Part shown: in pieces, positions 31,510 through 42,993 of the stretch
How the letters are laid out: every line of letters begins with the position of its first letter
Numbering within the stretch: position 1 is the stretch's first letter
NCBI GenBank assembly: GCA_030220185.1
Contig: JASPKZ010007250.1
Span: 4,289,501 to 4,353,500 of the forward strand
DNA length: 64,000 nucleotides
Reading direction: 5' to 3'
From: Diploptera punctata
Taxonomy: Eukaryota; Arthropoda; Insecta; Blattodea; Blaberidae
Made by a program: the position numbers and the translations under genes
Notes under the pieces: model-generated
The model's input: only the letters and a program-made list of their open reading frames with translations
Told to the model about the DNA's origin: nothing
Databases searched by the model: none

Positions 31510-32356
31510 ATATAAATAACGTTAGAAAAAGTCCGATCCGCAGGAACTCCTATATAGGAAATCCCCACAGTTCTTTTTCCAACTAAAGCACCGATGAACA
31601 GAAAAAGGAAATGGATACGAAAAGGGAAGAGAAACAGAGGACGGCAAAGACACAATGACAAAGGAATGGATGCAACAAACTGCAAGTTTTAAGTAAAAAA
31701 AATCAGAATTATTTGAACATTAAACATATTAGTAAAATCAATCTACAATCTATTATGAGTGTGTGTCATCAGCAACAAGGTGGAGAAGCTATTGTACAAC
31801 GCAATGAGAAAGGCAATTGAATACGTTAATGGTAAATCAATGTTACCGTGTGCAAAGCCCTCGCAAGAGACTCCAAAGGTAGGAGTGATGACATCGTGAC
31901 GAATGGGGTATTCGTACTAATAACTCGATGTAATTCTGAATTCTTCCACAGCATTGCATAGTTGGTATGGCATAGGTTGCTGGTATTCACCAAAACAATT
32001 TGCACTAAATCAGTGTGGAAGCGGTATAGCTGGTATGTTATGTACATCATACATTATTTAGTAGTCCATGGTTTAAATGGTCTCGTGAATGTGTTCAATG
32101 AACACCGTTCATGTATAATAACATCAAGAAACTTTGCATCGTTTTATTGCAACTACGAACATTCTTGATTGCATTCCCTACTACAAAATCTTATAATAAA
32201 TTACATATGGTATTAAATTGGTATGCATTTCTATACGCCATATCCAGGCTAGAAGTACAGGTTGGGACATAACACCTGACTTTTTAAAAATAATGTTAAC
32301 AACTAGGGCTCGGAAGTTGAGGAAACCCCCTTTTTACATGCTTTATATTAGCTTGA
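31510..32356. other. Unassigned DNA
   Basis: No coding signal or recognised repeat. Confidence 0.5.
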
Positions 32357-32855
32357 CCTGTATCTATGTAACTGAATCTTTTAACGCGATTTTCACCCAC
32401 TTAAATTCATTGGATCGACTTGAAACTTTGCATACTTGTAAAAGACCCGTGACAATATAATAATTTCATATTTTGTTTCTAAAATCATGGCCAGAATCAT
32501 CAGCAAATCAAAAAAAAAGTGTCTTTGTATCTATGTAACGGAATTTTTGAACACGATTTTCACCCACTTAGAAACATTGGATCGACTTGAAACTTTGTAT
32601 ACGTGTAAAAGACCCGTGACAATATAATAATTTCATATTTGTTTTCTAAAATCCTGGCCAGAATCATCAGAAAATAAAAAAGTGTTTTTGTATCTATGTA
32701 ACGTAATTTTTGAACACGATTTTCACCCACTTAGAAACATTAGATCGACTTGAAACTTTGTGTACTTGTAAAGGACCCGTGACAATACAATAATTTCATA
32801 TTTTGTTTCTAGAATCCTGGCCAGAATCATCAGAAAATCAAAAAAATGAAAACTG
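32357..32855. repeat. Tandem repeat, three units of about 165 bp
   Basis: TGTATCTATGTAAC begins units at 32359, 32526 and 32689. Each unit contains GATTTTCACCCACTTA, GGATCGACTTGAAACTTT, GACCCGTGACAATA and GGCCAGAATCATCAG in order. Units differ at a few percent of sites. Confidence 0.92.
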
Positions 32856-32894
32856 GTATAGTAGGTTGCGGACTTGTCGACTTTTTAGTCAATC

Positions 32895-32980
32895 GTTGTA
32901 AGAGCTCAGTTGATAGAGCGTTACACTCTAGTGGTATATAATTTCTGTAATCCATAGGTCGCTGGATCTGGAAGTTTTTT
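32895..32980 (+). pseudogene. Tyr-tRNA pseudogene, intron-containing
   Basis: GCTCAGTTGATAGAGC is a standard D arm, and the 3' part ATCCATAGGTCGCTGG matches the conserved variable and T-arm region of eukaryotic tRNA-Tyr. ACTCTAG followed by about 18 bases and then ATCC fits tRNA-Tyr with its intron after the anticodon. The anticodon would be CTA instead of GTA. The T loop and 3' acceptor are lost (box B reads GGATCTGGA), and a TTTTTT run follows. So it is a pseudogene. Confidence 0.55.
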
Positions 32981-32984
32981 TAGA

Positions 32985-33320
32985 AGAGTATTACTTTCAG
33001 CTCATTCTACAATAGAATCGAATTTAAAGATATTTACATTTTTATCTTATTCTGTAAAATATTAAAACTAAAAAAATAAATAATAGTTTTAAAAAACCAA
33101 AACAACACGCTTTATTAGAAAATCTAACTAAAAAATGAGAAATAATTTTAATTTCCAACATGCTTGGGATAAATAATTTTACCATCAAAAGCGTGGGGTG
33201 CTTTTTATGATTTTTACATTTTCTTCTTAGAGACTTTACTTTTACCAATATCTGTTTATTTATTTTATGTTTAAAGACGAGGCCCAACATAATATATATA
33301 TATATATATAATATATATAT
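32985..33320. other. Unassigned DNA ending in (TA)n
   Basis: Nothing recognised apart from the TA run at 33293-33320 that abuts the pogo-like element. Confidence 0.5.
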
Positions 33321-33796
33321 TACAACTTGTTTAATCCGGAACATGAATAATGCGGAAATGTGTTCAATGCGAACAAATTTATTGGTCCCGGCAAAATAAT
33401 ATTAATTGTACGTGCATTTATTTTGTATAAAACGGAATCTGCGCAACGCGGAAACGGAAGGATATTTCTACACAATTCATGAAAAAAGTTTATAAGGCGG
33501 AAAGACTAAGAGAGAAATAAATTGATTTCCACTTCATTGAATTCCCGTTAGGTGAAATAAAAATAAGTGATGATTTCTGCCGTCGGGTGAAGTAGATTTT
33601 CTACCTATATCTGAAATTTTATTCCGACCACACTGTACACCCGTTATGTAAAATACAGGTTCGTTTAACAAATATTTGACGTTGTGACATCTGTCTTACA
33701 AATGACCAGTGCACTGTAAAATCTTAAATTAGTTTAAAGCTAAGACCGATTGTGTATGTATCTTTCACAAGTAGCGTTCTGAATTTCCGGAATAAA

Positions 33797-34855
33797 TATG
33801 GCTAAATCATATGTATCATTGTCATTAAATGAAAAAATGAATATGATTGAAGGTAAAGAAAAATGAACTCTCAGCTAGCGAAATGATGACTACATTTAAA
33901 GAAACACTTTTAAAGTTCATATTAAAGCACCGTTGAGGTTATGTAATAAGATGTTACATTTAAACTCAGGGGTTCTCATCTAGGGGATATGTGGATGGCG
34001 ACCACAAGGTGCCCAAGCTGAACAAAACATTTCTTCCACTTACTTGTGTTTTGCACTCTTTTAACTTTACTATCTAACCTCTCTTGGTTAACTCTTGATT
34101 TTTTCGACCCCGACGCTATTAGGGCATCCGAGGGCTAGGGAGTCTTTCCTTTCTTCCATTTCTTCTTTCCTTTATTTTCTTTTCTTCTCCAGAAAAGCCT
34201 GACCAGAGGCTATACGATGGCAGCCCCATCACTGGCCTTGCCTTCCTTTGGCCAGCAACCAATCGAAGGGACTATTATTATGCTTTCAAGTCTTATACGA
34301 GAATTTCCCGGAAGGATCAAACTATCGTAACAGGCCTTGGCCTAATACTTGGAAGGAAGAAGAAGAAATGTGGAAAAATCCAAGTTTGAGATTTTAAAAC
34401 GCTAAGAAAAAATAATCAATGAATGGATGCAGGTAAATGATCAAACGAAGAGGAAATAAAAAAAAATAAAATAAACGAAGAAATCAAGGAAGTAGTGTGG
34501 GAATATTTTACAAGCGCACGATCAAAAAATCTCCAAATTTCCGGACCGATGCTCCAAAGTCAAGCTCTAACGGTTGCTACATCCCTAAAGAATTACGATT
34601 TCAAGGCATCTTCAGTTTTAAAAGACGACACAATGTAGTGTGGAATGAAATTTGCGGGGAATCAAAGGATGTGGACGAAAGTATAGTTAGTGAGTAGAAA
34701 CCGAAACTGCTTACTTTAATTTCAGGATACGCGCCTAAGAGACATTTTTAATGCAGATGAAACGGATAGCTTTTTTTACGCGTTACCGTCGAAATCATTC
34801 GTACATACTATACTTCACTTTTCAACGGCAGCGGAACTACAATTAATCTATGGTA
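33797..34855 (+). pseudogene. pogo/Tigger transposase relic
   Basis: The N-terminus reads MAKSYVSLSLNEKMNMIE, like the start of the first helix-turn-helix of CENP-B/Tigger proteins. After Family-B come VVWEYFTSARSKNLQISGPM (second DNA-binding region), KRRHNVVWNEICGESKDV, and RDIFNADETDSFFYALPSK, which carries the first catalytic Asp of the DDE domain. Stops and frameshifts are frequent and the remainder of the catalytic domain is gone. Confidence 0.75.
33965..34377 (+). mobile_element. Family-B, full length, inside the pogo-like element
   Basis: Begins CTCAGGGGTTCTCATC and ends at the AAG-rich tail after CCTAATACTTGGAAGG. It is the complete short form (about 410 bases). It shares both termini with the long form at 58852-59897. 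Confidence 0.85.
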
Positions 34856-34994
34856 CGTAAACATATATATACGGTGCTCTATAAACTAAGATTGGTTAAT
34901 TTTTTTTGTTTTTTTATAATGCGGAATTTTGTCTAATGTGGAAAAAAATTGGTCGCATGCGATTCCGCTTTGAACAAGTTTTACTGTATAAAGA

Positions 34995-35098
34995 AAAATA
35001 AATGTTTGTACTACATTTGCTTGGTAGCGTAATTGGGAGTGTACTGGAGGTCCGGGTTCAAATTTCGTGCAAGCATTTATTTTTTCTATCATGTCATA
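34995..35098 (+). mobile_element. SINE-4 type element
   Basis: GCTTGGTAGCGTAATTGGGAG (box A region spans 35020-35040), GGGTTCAAATTTC (box B) and the tail GCATTTATTTTTTC then ATGTCAT and (TA)n. Confidence 0.65.
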
Positions 35099-35121
35099 TA
35101 TATATATATATATATATATAC

Positions 35122-35331
35122 ATTTTGGGTTATTGTAGATGGTGTTTTATTTGTCATTTTTGTCCTTTCTTGGCGTTTTTTGGCTTATTTGTTCTTTTTT
35201 GCCTTTTTTAGGTCTTAATGGCTCTTTTTTGCAACTTTGCCTTCTTTTAGTACATCTATATAATTTCTATAATGTAAGAACCCACAGAGTCTAGTCTTAA
35301 TTCCAACTTCTTTTAAAAATTACTATCTAGT
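35122..35331. other. T-rich unassigned DNA
   Basis: Runs of TTTTTGGC-like phrases; low complexity, no gene. Confidence 0.5.
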
Positions 35332-35630
35332 TTTGTAGCGTAGTGGTTAAGGCACTGAGCTACAAGCCGGAGGGTCGAGGGTTCAAGTCCCGTTGGGGTC
35401 AGGATTTTTAAACTGACCCAAACCCTCTGGCGGCAATATGGCCCTGGGGTCGACTCAGCCTCTAACGGAAATGAGTACCAGACGCTTGTTCTGGGGTAGA
35501 GGCGGCCGTCACGCAGGGCTGACAACCCGGCTGACATCAAGTGCCGATTGTCTAGAAAAAGTGGGAGCCTTAACCTCCTACTACCCCAAGGGCCTCCTGA
35601 GGCCTGTTGTGGGATCACTTTACCTTTATC
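35332..35630 (+). mobile_element. SINE-3
   Basis: Box A region TAGCGTAGTGGTTAAGGC and box B GGGTTCAAGTCCC are both intact. Ends GGGATCACTTTACC. The best-preserved promoter boxes of the four SINE-3 copies. Confidence 0.9.
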
Positions 35631-36275
35631 TAGTTTTACTTTCTAAAGACTTTTCCTATTTCAAACACTTTTGTTCCGCGAGAAACTACTGAACACCTCA
35701 TAAAATACTCCGTTATTTTTAACCACCTGCCTACTGGCCACCTGAACTACTGCAGTTCGACATCAATTTTTTAAAGAAGTTGCCACTTAATGAAAATTAC
35801 CTCGAGCACAGGGCGAAGGCAGCGAGATTGTTTTTATCCACTCGTTAGTAACCAAAACACTTTTCTCGTCCTTTTCGAGTTTTTAGGTATTTTGTAGGAT
35901 ATCTTTTGATCTTTTTAAAGGTATTTTATAGGCATTTTATAGGTCCTCAACTTCCCAGCACCATAAATAACCTATGCGAAGCCCATGCTATTTTTATAAT
36001 AACAATTATAATAATTCAACATCGAGAAAAATCATCCACCATCAAATGTGATCGGTTAATATTAGTTTTAAGAAAAATTATTATTTAACATTTAAGATGG
36101 AAGATAATGATAAGCTGGAGATTGAATAAGAAGAAATCACAAAGATAATGTATTTAAATATTTGGAACTATTTTAGAAGTTTATGGGAAAAGCTCACCCG
36201 AAATAAAAAAAAATAGGACTGGTATAAAAATAATTAGTAGTCTCAGTTCAGTTCTTTGAATCACGAATGTTTATA
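35631..36275. other. Unassigned DNA
   Basis: Nothing recognised. Confidence 0.5.
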
Positions 36276-36505
36276 ATCAATGCCACCAAATTGTCATTAG
36301 GACATTTCTCGTATTCTCTGCTGTCATGGCGTACTTGCAATCCACTTCTGGGGCTGGGGTGCTTGGAAGGCAGGGTTACGTTGCCCCGAAGATATGAGAG
36401 GAGGTGATGATGGTAACGATTCGCCAGGAGAGGTCTTAAACAAAAGTTAATCTAATGAGACGAATATGATAATGATGGCCAGATTATGTTCGGGGACATT
36501 TGTTA
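36276..36505 (-). mobile_element. SINE-1X, 5'-truncated
   Basis: Half X and the start of the body remain (GTTACGTTGCCCCGA, CGCCAGGAGAGG). The tRNA head is missing. Confidence 0.8.
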
Positions 36506-36574
36506 GTAACATAAAAAATATAATCAATTATTTCAAAATGTAATGTTACATGGACATTTGATAGGCCACATGCA

Positions 36575-36747
36575 AGTAAATTATTGATTGTACAAATGGA
36601 GTATTGGAAGAATTGATAAAATTAGAAACCAAGGAATTAGAGAGGATGAAAGTGGATAATAATATTCTTGAAATAAATTAAGAACGGAAATTGAGATCAT
36701 TTTGACACGTTAAAAGAATGGGAGAAGAAAGAATTCCGAAATTTTGT
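36575..36747 (+). pseudogene. LINE scrap, probably LINE-F group
   Basis: Reads QMEYWKN, DKIRNQGIREDE and HVKRMGEERIPKF in broken frames, the C-terminal WRR...GHVxRM arrangement. Ends at the palindromic element. Confidence 0.6.
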
Positions 36748-36907
36748 ATTGACTTAGGCTTTCACGGCCATAGTTTTGCTATGACGAAACTTGAAAGGAT
36801 TCCGGGCTGTAGTTTGTGAAGTACCTGGTCTTGAGGCCTTGAAGTTCCCCGATTGTTTGGTCAGAGGACGGCTTCCTGGCATCCTCAAGGGTTGTTTTGT
36901 GACTGGA
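36748..36907 (+). mobile_element. Degraded relative of the palindromic element
   Basis: TATTGACTTAGGCTTTCACGG and CTTGAAGTTCCCCGAT match the left half of 30370-30688. Only one arm is left. AAATTTTGT at 36739-36747 recurs at 36908-36916 and may be its target duplication. Confidence 0.65.
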
Positions 36908-36949
36908 AAATTTTGTCTGAAAAACTTAAATTTTTGAGTTGTAAAAAAC

Positions 36950-37485
36950 CTGTCAAGCTGTAGTACCCCATCTATCCATCCAGTTCAACATTCAGTCTTC
37001 CAGTTTTCCCTCTTCTATCTGGCTTACAATCTGTAATTCTTCTTCGGCTTTCCCTCCTTTATAGATTTGCCGTCTTCAGTTTCCATTTATTTATACCACA
37101 CCAATCTCCTTCTTCCAAATTCCTATCATCCATTATAGTTCTGACATAGGTTTTCCATTTCCATCTTGGTGTGCCACATTTATTTCTTCAAGGGGCTGAC
37201 CATTGGTATATATTTTTTTTTGGCCATCGATTCACCTTTTCATTCTTTGTACATGGCCAAAAAGACCCATATTTAACGAGTGTGATTTTTCAATCCTCTT
37301 AACAAAAGATGTTTGTGACATTCATTTCTCTCCAAAGAAATTTATTACTTATTTTATCCTATCTTGTTTTTTGAAGGCTTCTTCTAAGATAATCAAATTC
37401 AACTCTTCTAATTTTATTCTTTTGTAATTTTGTCCCTTGTTGTAATTCTTCCACCTACTTAACTTTTAACGTCATATCTCTGGTT
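36950..37485 (-). pseudogene. LINE C-terminal fragment, unassigned family
   Basis: The reverse strand reads INFFGEK, FVKRIEKSHSLNMGLFGHVQ and RMKR, then NVAHQDGNGKPMSEL and MIGIWKKEIGVV. It keeps the GHVQRM motif of RTE-like C-termini. Many stops. Confidence 0.6.
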
Positions 37486-37704
37486 TTGTCCCGATCCTAT
37501 AGTAATGTTTACTATTAAGTATCTGTACTACTAATCTGATTATTTCACTATTGGACTCTAGAACAGCATGCCATCAATCCTTTAGAGACTGAAGAAGGCC
37601 TACAACTCAATGGTAATACAAATCAGCTGAATATATTATACTGATTACTTACGTAGATACTAAAGGCTACAACGCACACACTGGTGAGTAACACTAATAA
37701 ATGG

Positions 37705-37850
37705 GTACTGGAAGTAAATATCGACAATAAACGAAATAATGATCACACCATAGAAATACACTTATACATCACCGGAAATGGACAGCTAGTGACAAATGAG
37801 AGAAATTTTGAGGAAGTGAATAATTCAAATACACTGGTCAACATGGTTTT
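37705..37850 (+). mobile_element. LINE-A fragment
   Basis: Reads LEVNIDNKRNND-like, then TGNGQLVTNERNFEEV, parallel to the LINE-A segment at 26150-26330. Shares TNERNF with 6940-7088. Confidence 0.7.
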
Positions 37851-39165
37851 TGTCTCATGAGTACCAATAGTTATATTTAATGCAGTTTTTTATCGTGTTT
37901 TCAAATATATATTCGGAATTTCTCCATCATCCACAGTTTTTTTTTATTTCAATTTCAATTAATGGATTTAAATAACTATTTTTTTATTAAACTAGATTTC
38001 TTCCCGGAAAATCATGGCGCAGTGAGCGATGAGCAAGGTGAACACTTTCATCAGAAGATTTCAACTATGGAAAAGAGATATCAAGACAAATAGAATCATA
38101 ATATGCTGGCCGATTATTATTGGACCATCAACAGAGATGCTCCACAGGCGAAATATATAAGAAAATCGTCATTTCTTACTTTCTAGGCGATTCCAAATGT
38201 TCTAATATTGTGTAGTTACGAATGTAGAAAATATTAAAGTGTTTGAAATTATAAATGCCTGTTCTCTCGGAAACCTAGCGTGACGGAGAAAAACCGATAT
38301 CATATTTGAATTCAGGAGAAAAAATACTATCAGAATCACATATTTTTCTTACTGAGACAAAAAAAAGTTTATTTTTTGTTGCTCAGTGTTATTTATGCAG
38401 CTCATACAATTCTCTGTTACATCTCATTCGCCACTCTCCATACTTCTTAACTTGAATTCAAATGTCATCTTTAAAACGTGTCACCACTGTGCTGCACATT
38501 TGTAATATTCAAGACTGAAAATCCAGCTCAACTGCATGCTCTTGCATCTATTTGGAATGTTTCGTAATTGTGTTGAAATTAAAACTCTCCTTCCAAATGT
38601 TACATTCCTGGCAGCTGAAACTAGTTACATTTTAGTTGAATAAAAAATCCTTGCTTAATATGTACCATATTTTTTTATAAAATGCTGCGAATAATTTAAA
38701 GTGGAATTCCATTTATTTCAGGCAAAGAAATTACACTAAAATTCCTAAGCAAATTTATTGTAGGGACCAATATATATTTTTTACTAACTCTCTCTCTTTT
38801 CCCTCTGAGTCACTCACTCTTATTATTTTGTTTCCATATTAAACGATTTTTTAAAAATATTTATTCTGTATTAAATACTGCCTTCATTTTAAGTAAATCC
38901 ACAATAATTAAAAACTTTGTTCCCTTTCTTAGTTCTACATAACTTTCTGCAGGTCCTTTAACGTGCCCAAACCACATGGGCCTTTCTGGGACACGGCTTG
39001 TTGTCTGGACCTCATATATATTTCTGTCCACAAAAGTACATGTTGGACCTCTCCGGATGTGTGATCAGCCCATTGCCATGACCACCTCCAAGACAACAGG
39101 AACTTTTAAGACAAGACGTAATTCACTCATACATTCACAGTAAACAAGGTGAATATTATATGCAT
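37851..39165. other. Unassigned DNA, longest stretch without an identified repeat
   Basis: No coding signal longer than chance and no match to the other families. Confidence 0.5.
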
Positions 39166-39330
39166 TATGATGGCCAGATGTCGTTGGAGGACAATTTAGG
39201 CCTATTTTCTTATAGGTAAGGGAACAATTTCGAAAAAAAAGTCTCACCCAGGAAACTTTTGCCGACCGGGAACAGATTCAGGGTCCATTGATTCTCAGAT
39301 AATGAAATTAGCACTAGGCTAGAGCGTTGA
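39166..39330 (-). mobile_element. SINE-1 head and body, old copy
   Basis: The common body is recognisable in reverse (GTCTCACCCAGGAAACTT, CCGACCGGGAACAG). The 3' half is missing or beyond recognition, so X or Y cannot be assigned. Confidence 0.65.
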
Positions 39331-39397
39331 TTAATTAATTGAATGAAGTAATTAAAATATTTAGTATTAGTAATCACGCTTTGATTACACATTTATA

Positions 39398-40134
39398 CAC
39401 CGTGTTCCAAAATGATGGACGGGGTTTTAAGTAGTTGGTATAGCTTTACAAACAAAATTGAATGCGTGATTATTTGCTATAATGAAAGAAAAACTGTGAA
39501 AGTTTCATATCCTGTTTGCAGTAACTTGTTTCTTGTCATTATTACGTCACAGAATTAAATTTGTGAAAATGGCGATTCCTGTACAGAAGTCATTCTGATT
39601 GTTGCAATTTGAGGTCTGGTTCCATTCTTGCAGCGCAACGAGATTTTCGATGGTAATTTGGAATTGATCCTCTGACAGATAAAATTATCCGTCGATGGTA
39701 TAAACAGTTAGAAGCTACTAGATGTATATGTAAAAGGAAAAGACCAGGACGTTCACGAACACCAAATGACGCATCGGTCCGGATGACATGATTCAATCCC
39801 ATACCCTCCACGGTCTCCCCATCTCACACCTTGTGATCTCTTCCTGTGGGGGTATGTGAAGGACCACGTGTACCACCACTTAACGTCGACCTTCCAGACT
39901 TGAGAAGAAGGATTGCTGCTGATGTTGAATCCATTACTCCAAATATACTGATCAATATTTGGGAGGAATTCGACTATCGGCTAGATGTGTGTCTTATGAA
40001 GAAAGGTGCTAACATCGAACACTTATGAAGTATGTATGAAAACTCGAAGAGTTTCTCTTTAATTCCATGTAACGTTCGTTGTAAAGAAAATTAAATAACT
40101 TTGAAAACACGCCCATGATTTGGAACACCCTGCA
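39398..40134 (+). mobile_element. mariner-like element with internal deletion
   Basis: Left end CACCGTGTTCCAAAATGATG and reversed right end CAGGGTGTTCCAAATCATGG are inverted repeats, with TA outside. The N-terminal codons (from 39569, MAIPVQKSF, then IIRRWYKQLEATRC and KRKRPGRSRTPNDAS) are fused to the C-terminus (RSPHLTPCDLFLWG and the following residues). The central catalytic part is absent. Confidence 0.82.
39790..40026 (+). pseudogene. mariner-like transposase C-terminus
   Basis: Reads HTLRSPHLTPCDLFLWGYVK in pieces, then LRRRIAADVESITPNILINI, WEEFDYRLDVCLMKKGANIE. The layout equals the C-terminus of the mariner at 50472-51981 (FFLWGYVKD ... GAHIE) but from a different subfamily. Confidence 0.75.
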
Positions 40135-40189
40135 TATTCACGAATAAGTTTTAATTTATTTGAATTTAGAAATATTTATTAGAATTTAG

Positions 40190-40600
40190 AAATATTTCGC
40201 GCAAAAATTGGCGCTTCCAATATCCGAAATAGTTAAAAATTTCTATTACGCATTTGGCATATTCGCCTACTATCCTCAATTTTGAGAAATGTCCATGCCC
40301 CCAACTTAAACCAAGCTAGCACCGATCTCTCTTTCATTCTTGGACTATGTAATAACGGTTCTTTTCCCCAAACCTCTTTTAGTTCTCTCTATAAGCACAG
40401 CAAAAGTTTCCCCATACAAACCTACGAGTAACCTTTTGGTTTTTGTCTAAGTATCTCCTACTGATTTTCTCCATATATTCTTACGATTTTCGCTACCCTT
40501 TTCCGAATTAATCACAATATTTTGGAGAATCCTCGCAACATCGTCTGCCCAGAATATTACATCTATGTTCATAATTTGCTTATCATAAGAAAGATCGTCT
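40190..40600 (-). pseudogene. LINE-I relic
   Basis: Reverse strand reads PRMKERSVLAWFKLGAW, then RRICQM, the segment leading into the zinc knuckle. It parallels ERSELAWFRLGAWKF at 19690-19735. The cysteines are mostly lost. Confidence 0.65.
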
Positions 40601-41141
40601 TCTTCTTATTATTATCATAATTTGTAGGTTTTTCATCCTGTTTATTTCCAAAATCGCTCCTCGGAGGAAGACTTATTTCACTCTTTGTAATTATATGAAT
40701 AGAATTTATATAGATCTTGTCTTTATAGGCTACATTCCGTAAACTTCCATGACATTGTTATTGGGATGATTTTGCCTACAACCATGGGAAATAAGGTAAT
40801 ACGGTTTTCCGTTTTTACTGCTCTGTCGAATGCCCACGCATTTTAGAACAGTCACGCGAATCAAAGGAACAAAATATAAATATTTGTACGCTCACTTTGC
40901 ATTATATTGAGCACAATACAAACGTTCGGTCCTGTCAATTGTTTTATTTTTGACGTTTATTATTATTATACATCATATTTTGTTTGTATTTGTATCAAAC
41001 AAGAAACAAACACAACAGTAATTAACTTACTAAAATCCATACTACAGTGTTGCTCTGTCAATCAGAATACGTTATTTTCCCATGGCGCCCACAGTAGTAG
41101 TAATAATAATAATAACATAATAATAGTACATTCACGAATTT
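40601..41141. other. Unassigned DNA
   Basis: Contains a short (TAA)n run at 41094-41130; nothing else recognised. Confidence 0.5.
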
Positions 41142-41490
41142 AGGCCATTTGCTGACCAGTTTCGGCCTCAAGAGAAACACCATCCAAAAGTATTTTGAGT
41201 GGACGTCCTAGTCTTCTTCTTCCTGCAGGTTGATAGCTTAACTCATATTTCAATTCCTTCTGGATTTATTCGTGTTGAGACGTGCAAGTAAAGTTGAGAT
41301 TTCTTAGGTCGGGTTACTGGCCCAACGCTAAGTAGCCCAGTGGTAGGGCTGCAGCATTTAAGTCATTAGGAAACCACATTTACTCAATACCCGATGGAAC
41401 TGTTATACCGCCGTGACTCGGTCCTCAGAGCCTCGTTTGTGAAAACGGGTTGTACCACAAGAAGGTGAGGATGAGAATTGGGTAGTTAGT
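41142..41490 (-). mobile_element. Family-5 (LINE-B derivative), longer form
   Basis: The 5' block (CACGGCGGTATAACAG region) is joined to about 110 bases of LINE-B 3' coding sequence: YQPAGRRRLGRPLKILLDGV and SLEAETGQQMA, then the tail. Compared with 14693-15022 the junction is about 70 bases further upstream. Confidence 0.8.
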
Positions 41491-42153
41491 AAACTAACTA
41501 ACTTTCTGGCACTAACCAACCCGTAGTTTCATGGCAGGCGAACATAAGCTATCTATATATCCCTATCTTGAGGTAATGTTTTCTAATCTCACTTGTAGGC
41601 CTATAATCTAGTTTTAAATCATGGTTAATATTTTTCTACACCATATTCTTGGTCTTCCGACTGGACGCTTCCCTCTGAATTTCCTAAAAATAATTCCTGT
41701 ACCCTTCTTTAAGATTTTAAGATTTAAGATTTTAAGATTTATTTAGCCTGGTGGAGTTAAGGCCATGTGGCCTTCTCTTCCACTCACCAGGACAAACATA
41801 TATTACATAAAAATATAACAATCTTAATTAACTCTAATATTAAACACTAAGTAAAAATTTGATCAAAAGATAATATCTAATATACATATTACGATCTATA
41901 ATACAACCAGTTAATATTAGTTAAAATTAAGACTAAAACTAATAATAAAATGTATACAAGCAAGACATATTAAATTGTCCCTGTCTAGTGTATATAAAAA
42001 ACAGGAAAATAATGAGATATAGAAAACTAATTTTACGATTATACAATATTTAAAACAAAACAAATAAAAATATTTGTTATTCTTAATATTATTTACATAA
42101 ATAATTAAATATATTAATATTGCTAAAAGAATACTATCAGTGAGGTGTATAAG

Positions 42154-42993
42154 TTAGTTTGTTATTAAATAATTCTTTAGTTTGTTTTTGAAGGATGTTA
42201 TAGTTTGACAGTCTCTGACATAGGGTGGAAGGGAATTCCATGTTTTGGTAAGTGACACCGTAAAAGATAATGAATAATATACAGTGTGATGAGGCGGGAT
42301 ATAAAGGACAATGTGCTGATGGGATCGAGTGTCAAGATTATGTGTGTCGGATAGTCTGATGAAGCGGCGTGATAAATAATTAGGCGATGATGTGTGAAGT
42401 ATTTTATAGAGAAGGGATAGGGAATGGACAGTTCTACGATCTCTTAGACGAAACCACGATAATTGTTCCAGGGACGGTGTAACATGGTCAAATTTGCGAA
42501 TACCACAAATAAAACGTGCGCAAGAATTATGAACACGTTGAAGTCTTTGAGTGGAAATAATATTTAAGTCTGTAAAAAGAGTGTCACAATAATCAAAATG
42601 GGGCATTGCAAGTGTTTCTACTAACATTTTCCTAAGGGCGAATGGCAAACAATTTCGTACACGATTTAATGAATGTATTATTGAGAAGACTGTTTTGCAT
42701 GTATGGTTTATTTGTGTATTCCAATTTAAGTTTTTGTCAATAAATACTCCTAGAATTTTTACTGTCTCACTATAAGGGATTTGAACTCCGTTTAGTGACA
42801 CATGCGAAACTGTGTTTAGGTTAATTGTAGATAATAGTCTCTGATGACCCATAATGATTGATTGAGACTTTCTAGGATTTAATTGCAGTCCATATTTAAC
42901 TGTCCAAGTCATTAGTGAGTCAAGATCCTCGTTAATTTTGGCAACAGCGTCATTTAGTGAATATTTGTCTGTGTGGATGTAGATTTGCATGTC
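42154..42993 (-). pseudogene. LINE-G reverse transcriptase, C-terminal part, 278 codons
   Basis: The catalytic box [14 protein letters not shown] straddles the start. It continues LQLNPRKSQSIIMG, VKILGVFIDKNLNWNTQINH, PHFDYCDTLFTDL, RLQRVHNSCARFICG and KTWNSLPPYVRDCQ to a natural stop at FKNKLKNYLITN. This is the thumb and C-terminal domain of CR1/L2-type enzymes. Open throughout; a frameshift just upstream cuts it from the palm. Confidence 0.88.

Larger units (their letters stand above)
33323..34986 (+). mobile_element. pogo/Tigger-like DNA transposon, split by Family-B
   Basis: TA flanks both ends (33321-33322 and 34987-34988). The left end CAACTTGTTTAATCCGG and the reversed right end CAGTAAAACTTGTTCAAAGC are related inverted repeats of the Tigger type. 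Repeated phrases such as AATGCGGAA near both ends are typical of the group. A Family-B copy at 33965-34377 interrupts the transposase. Confidence 0.75.
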
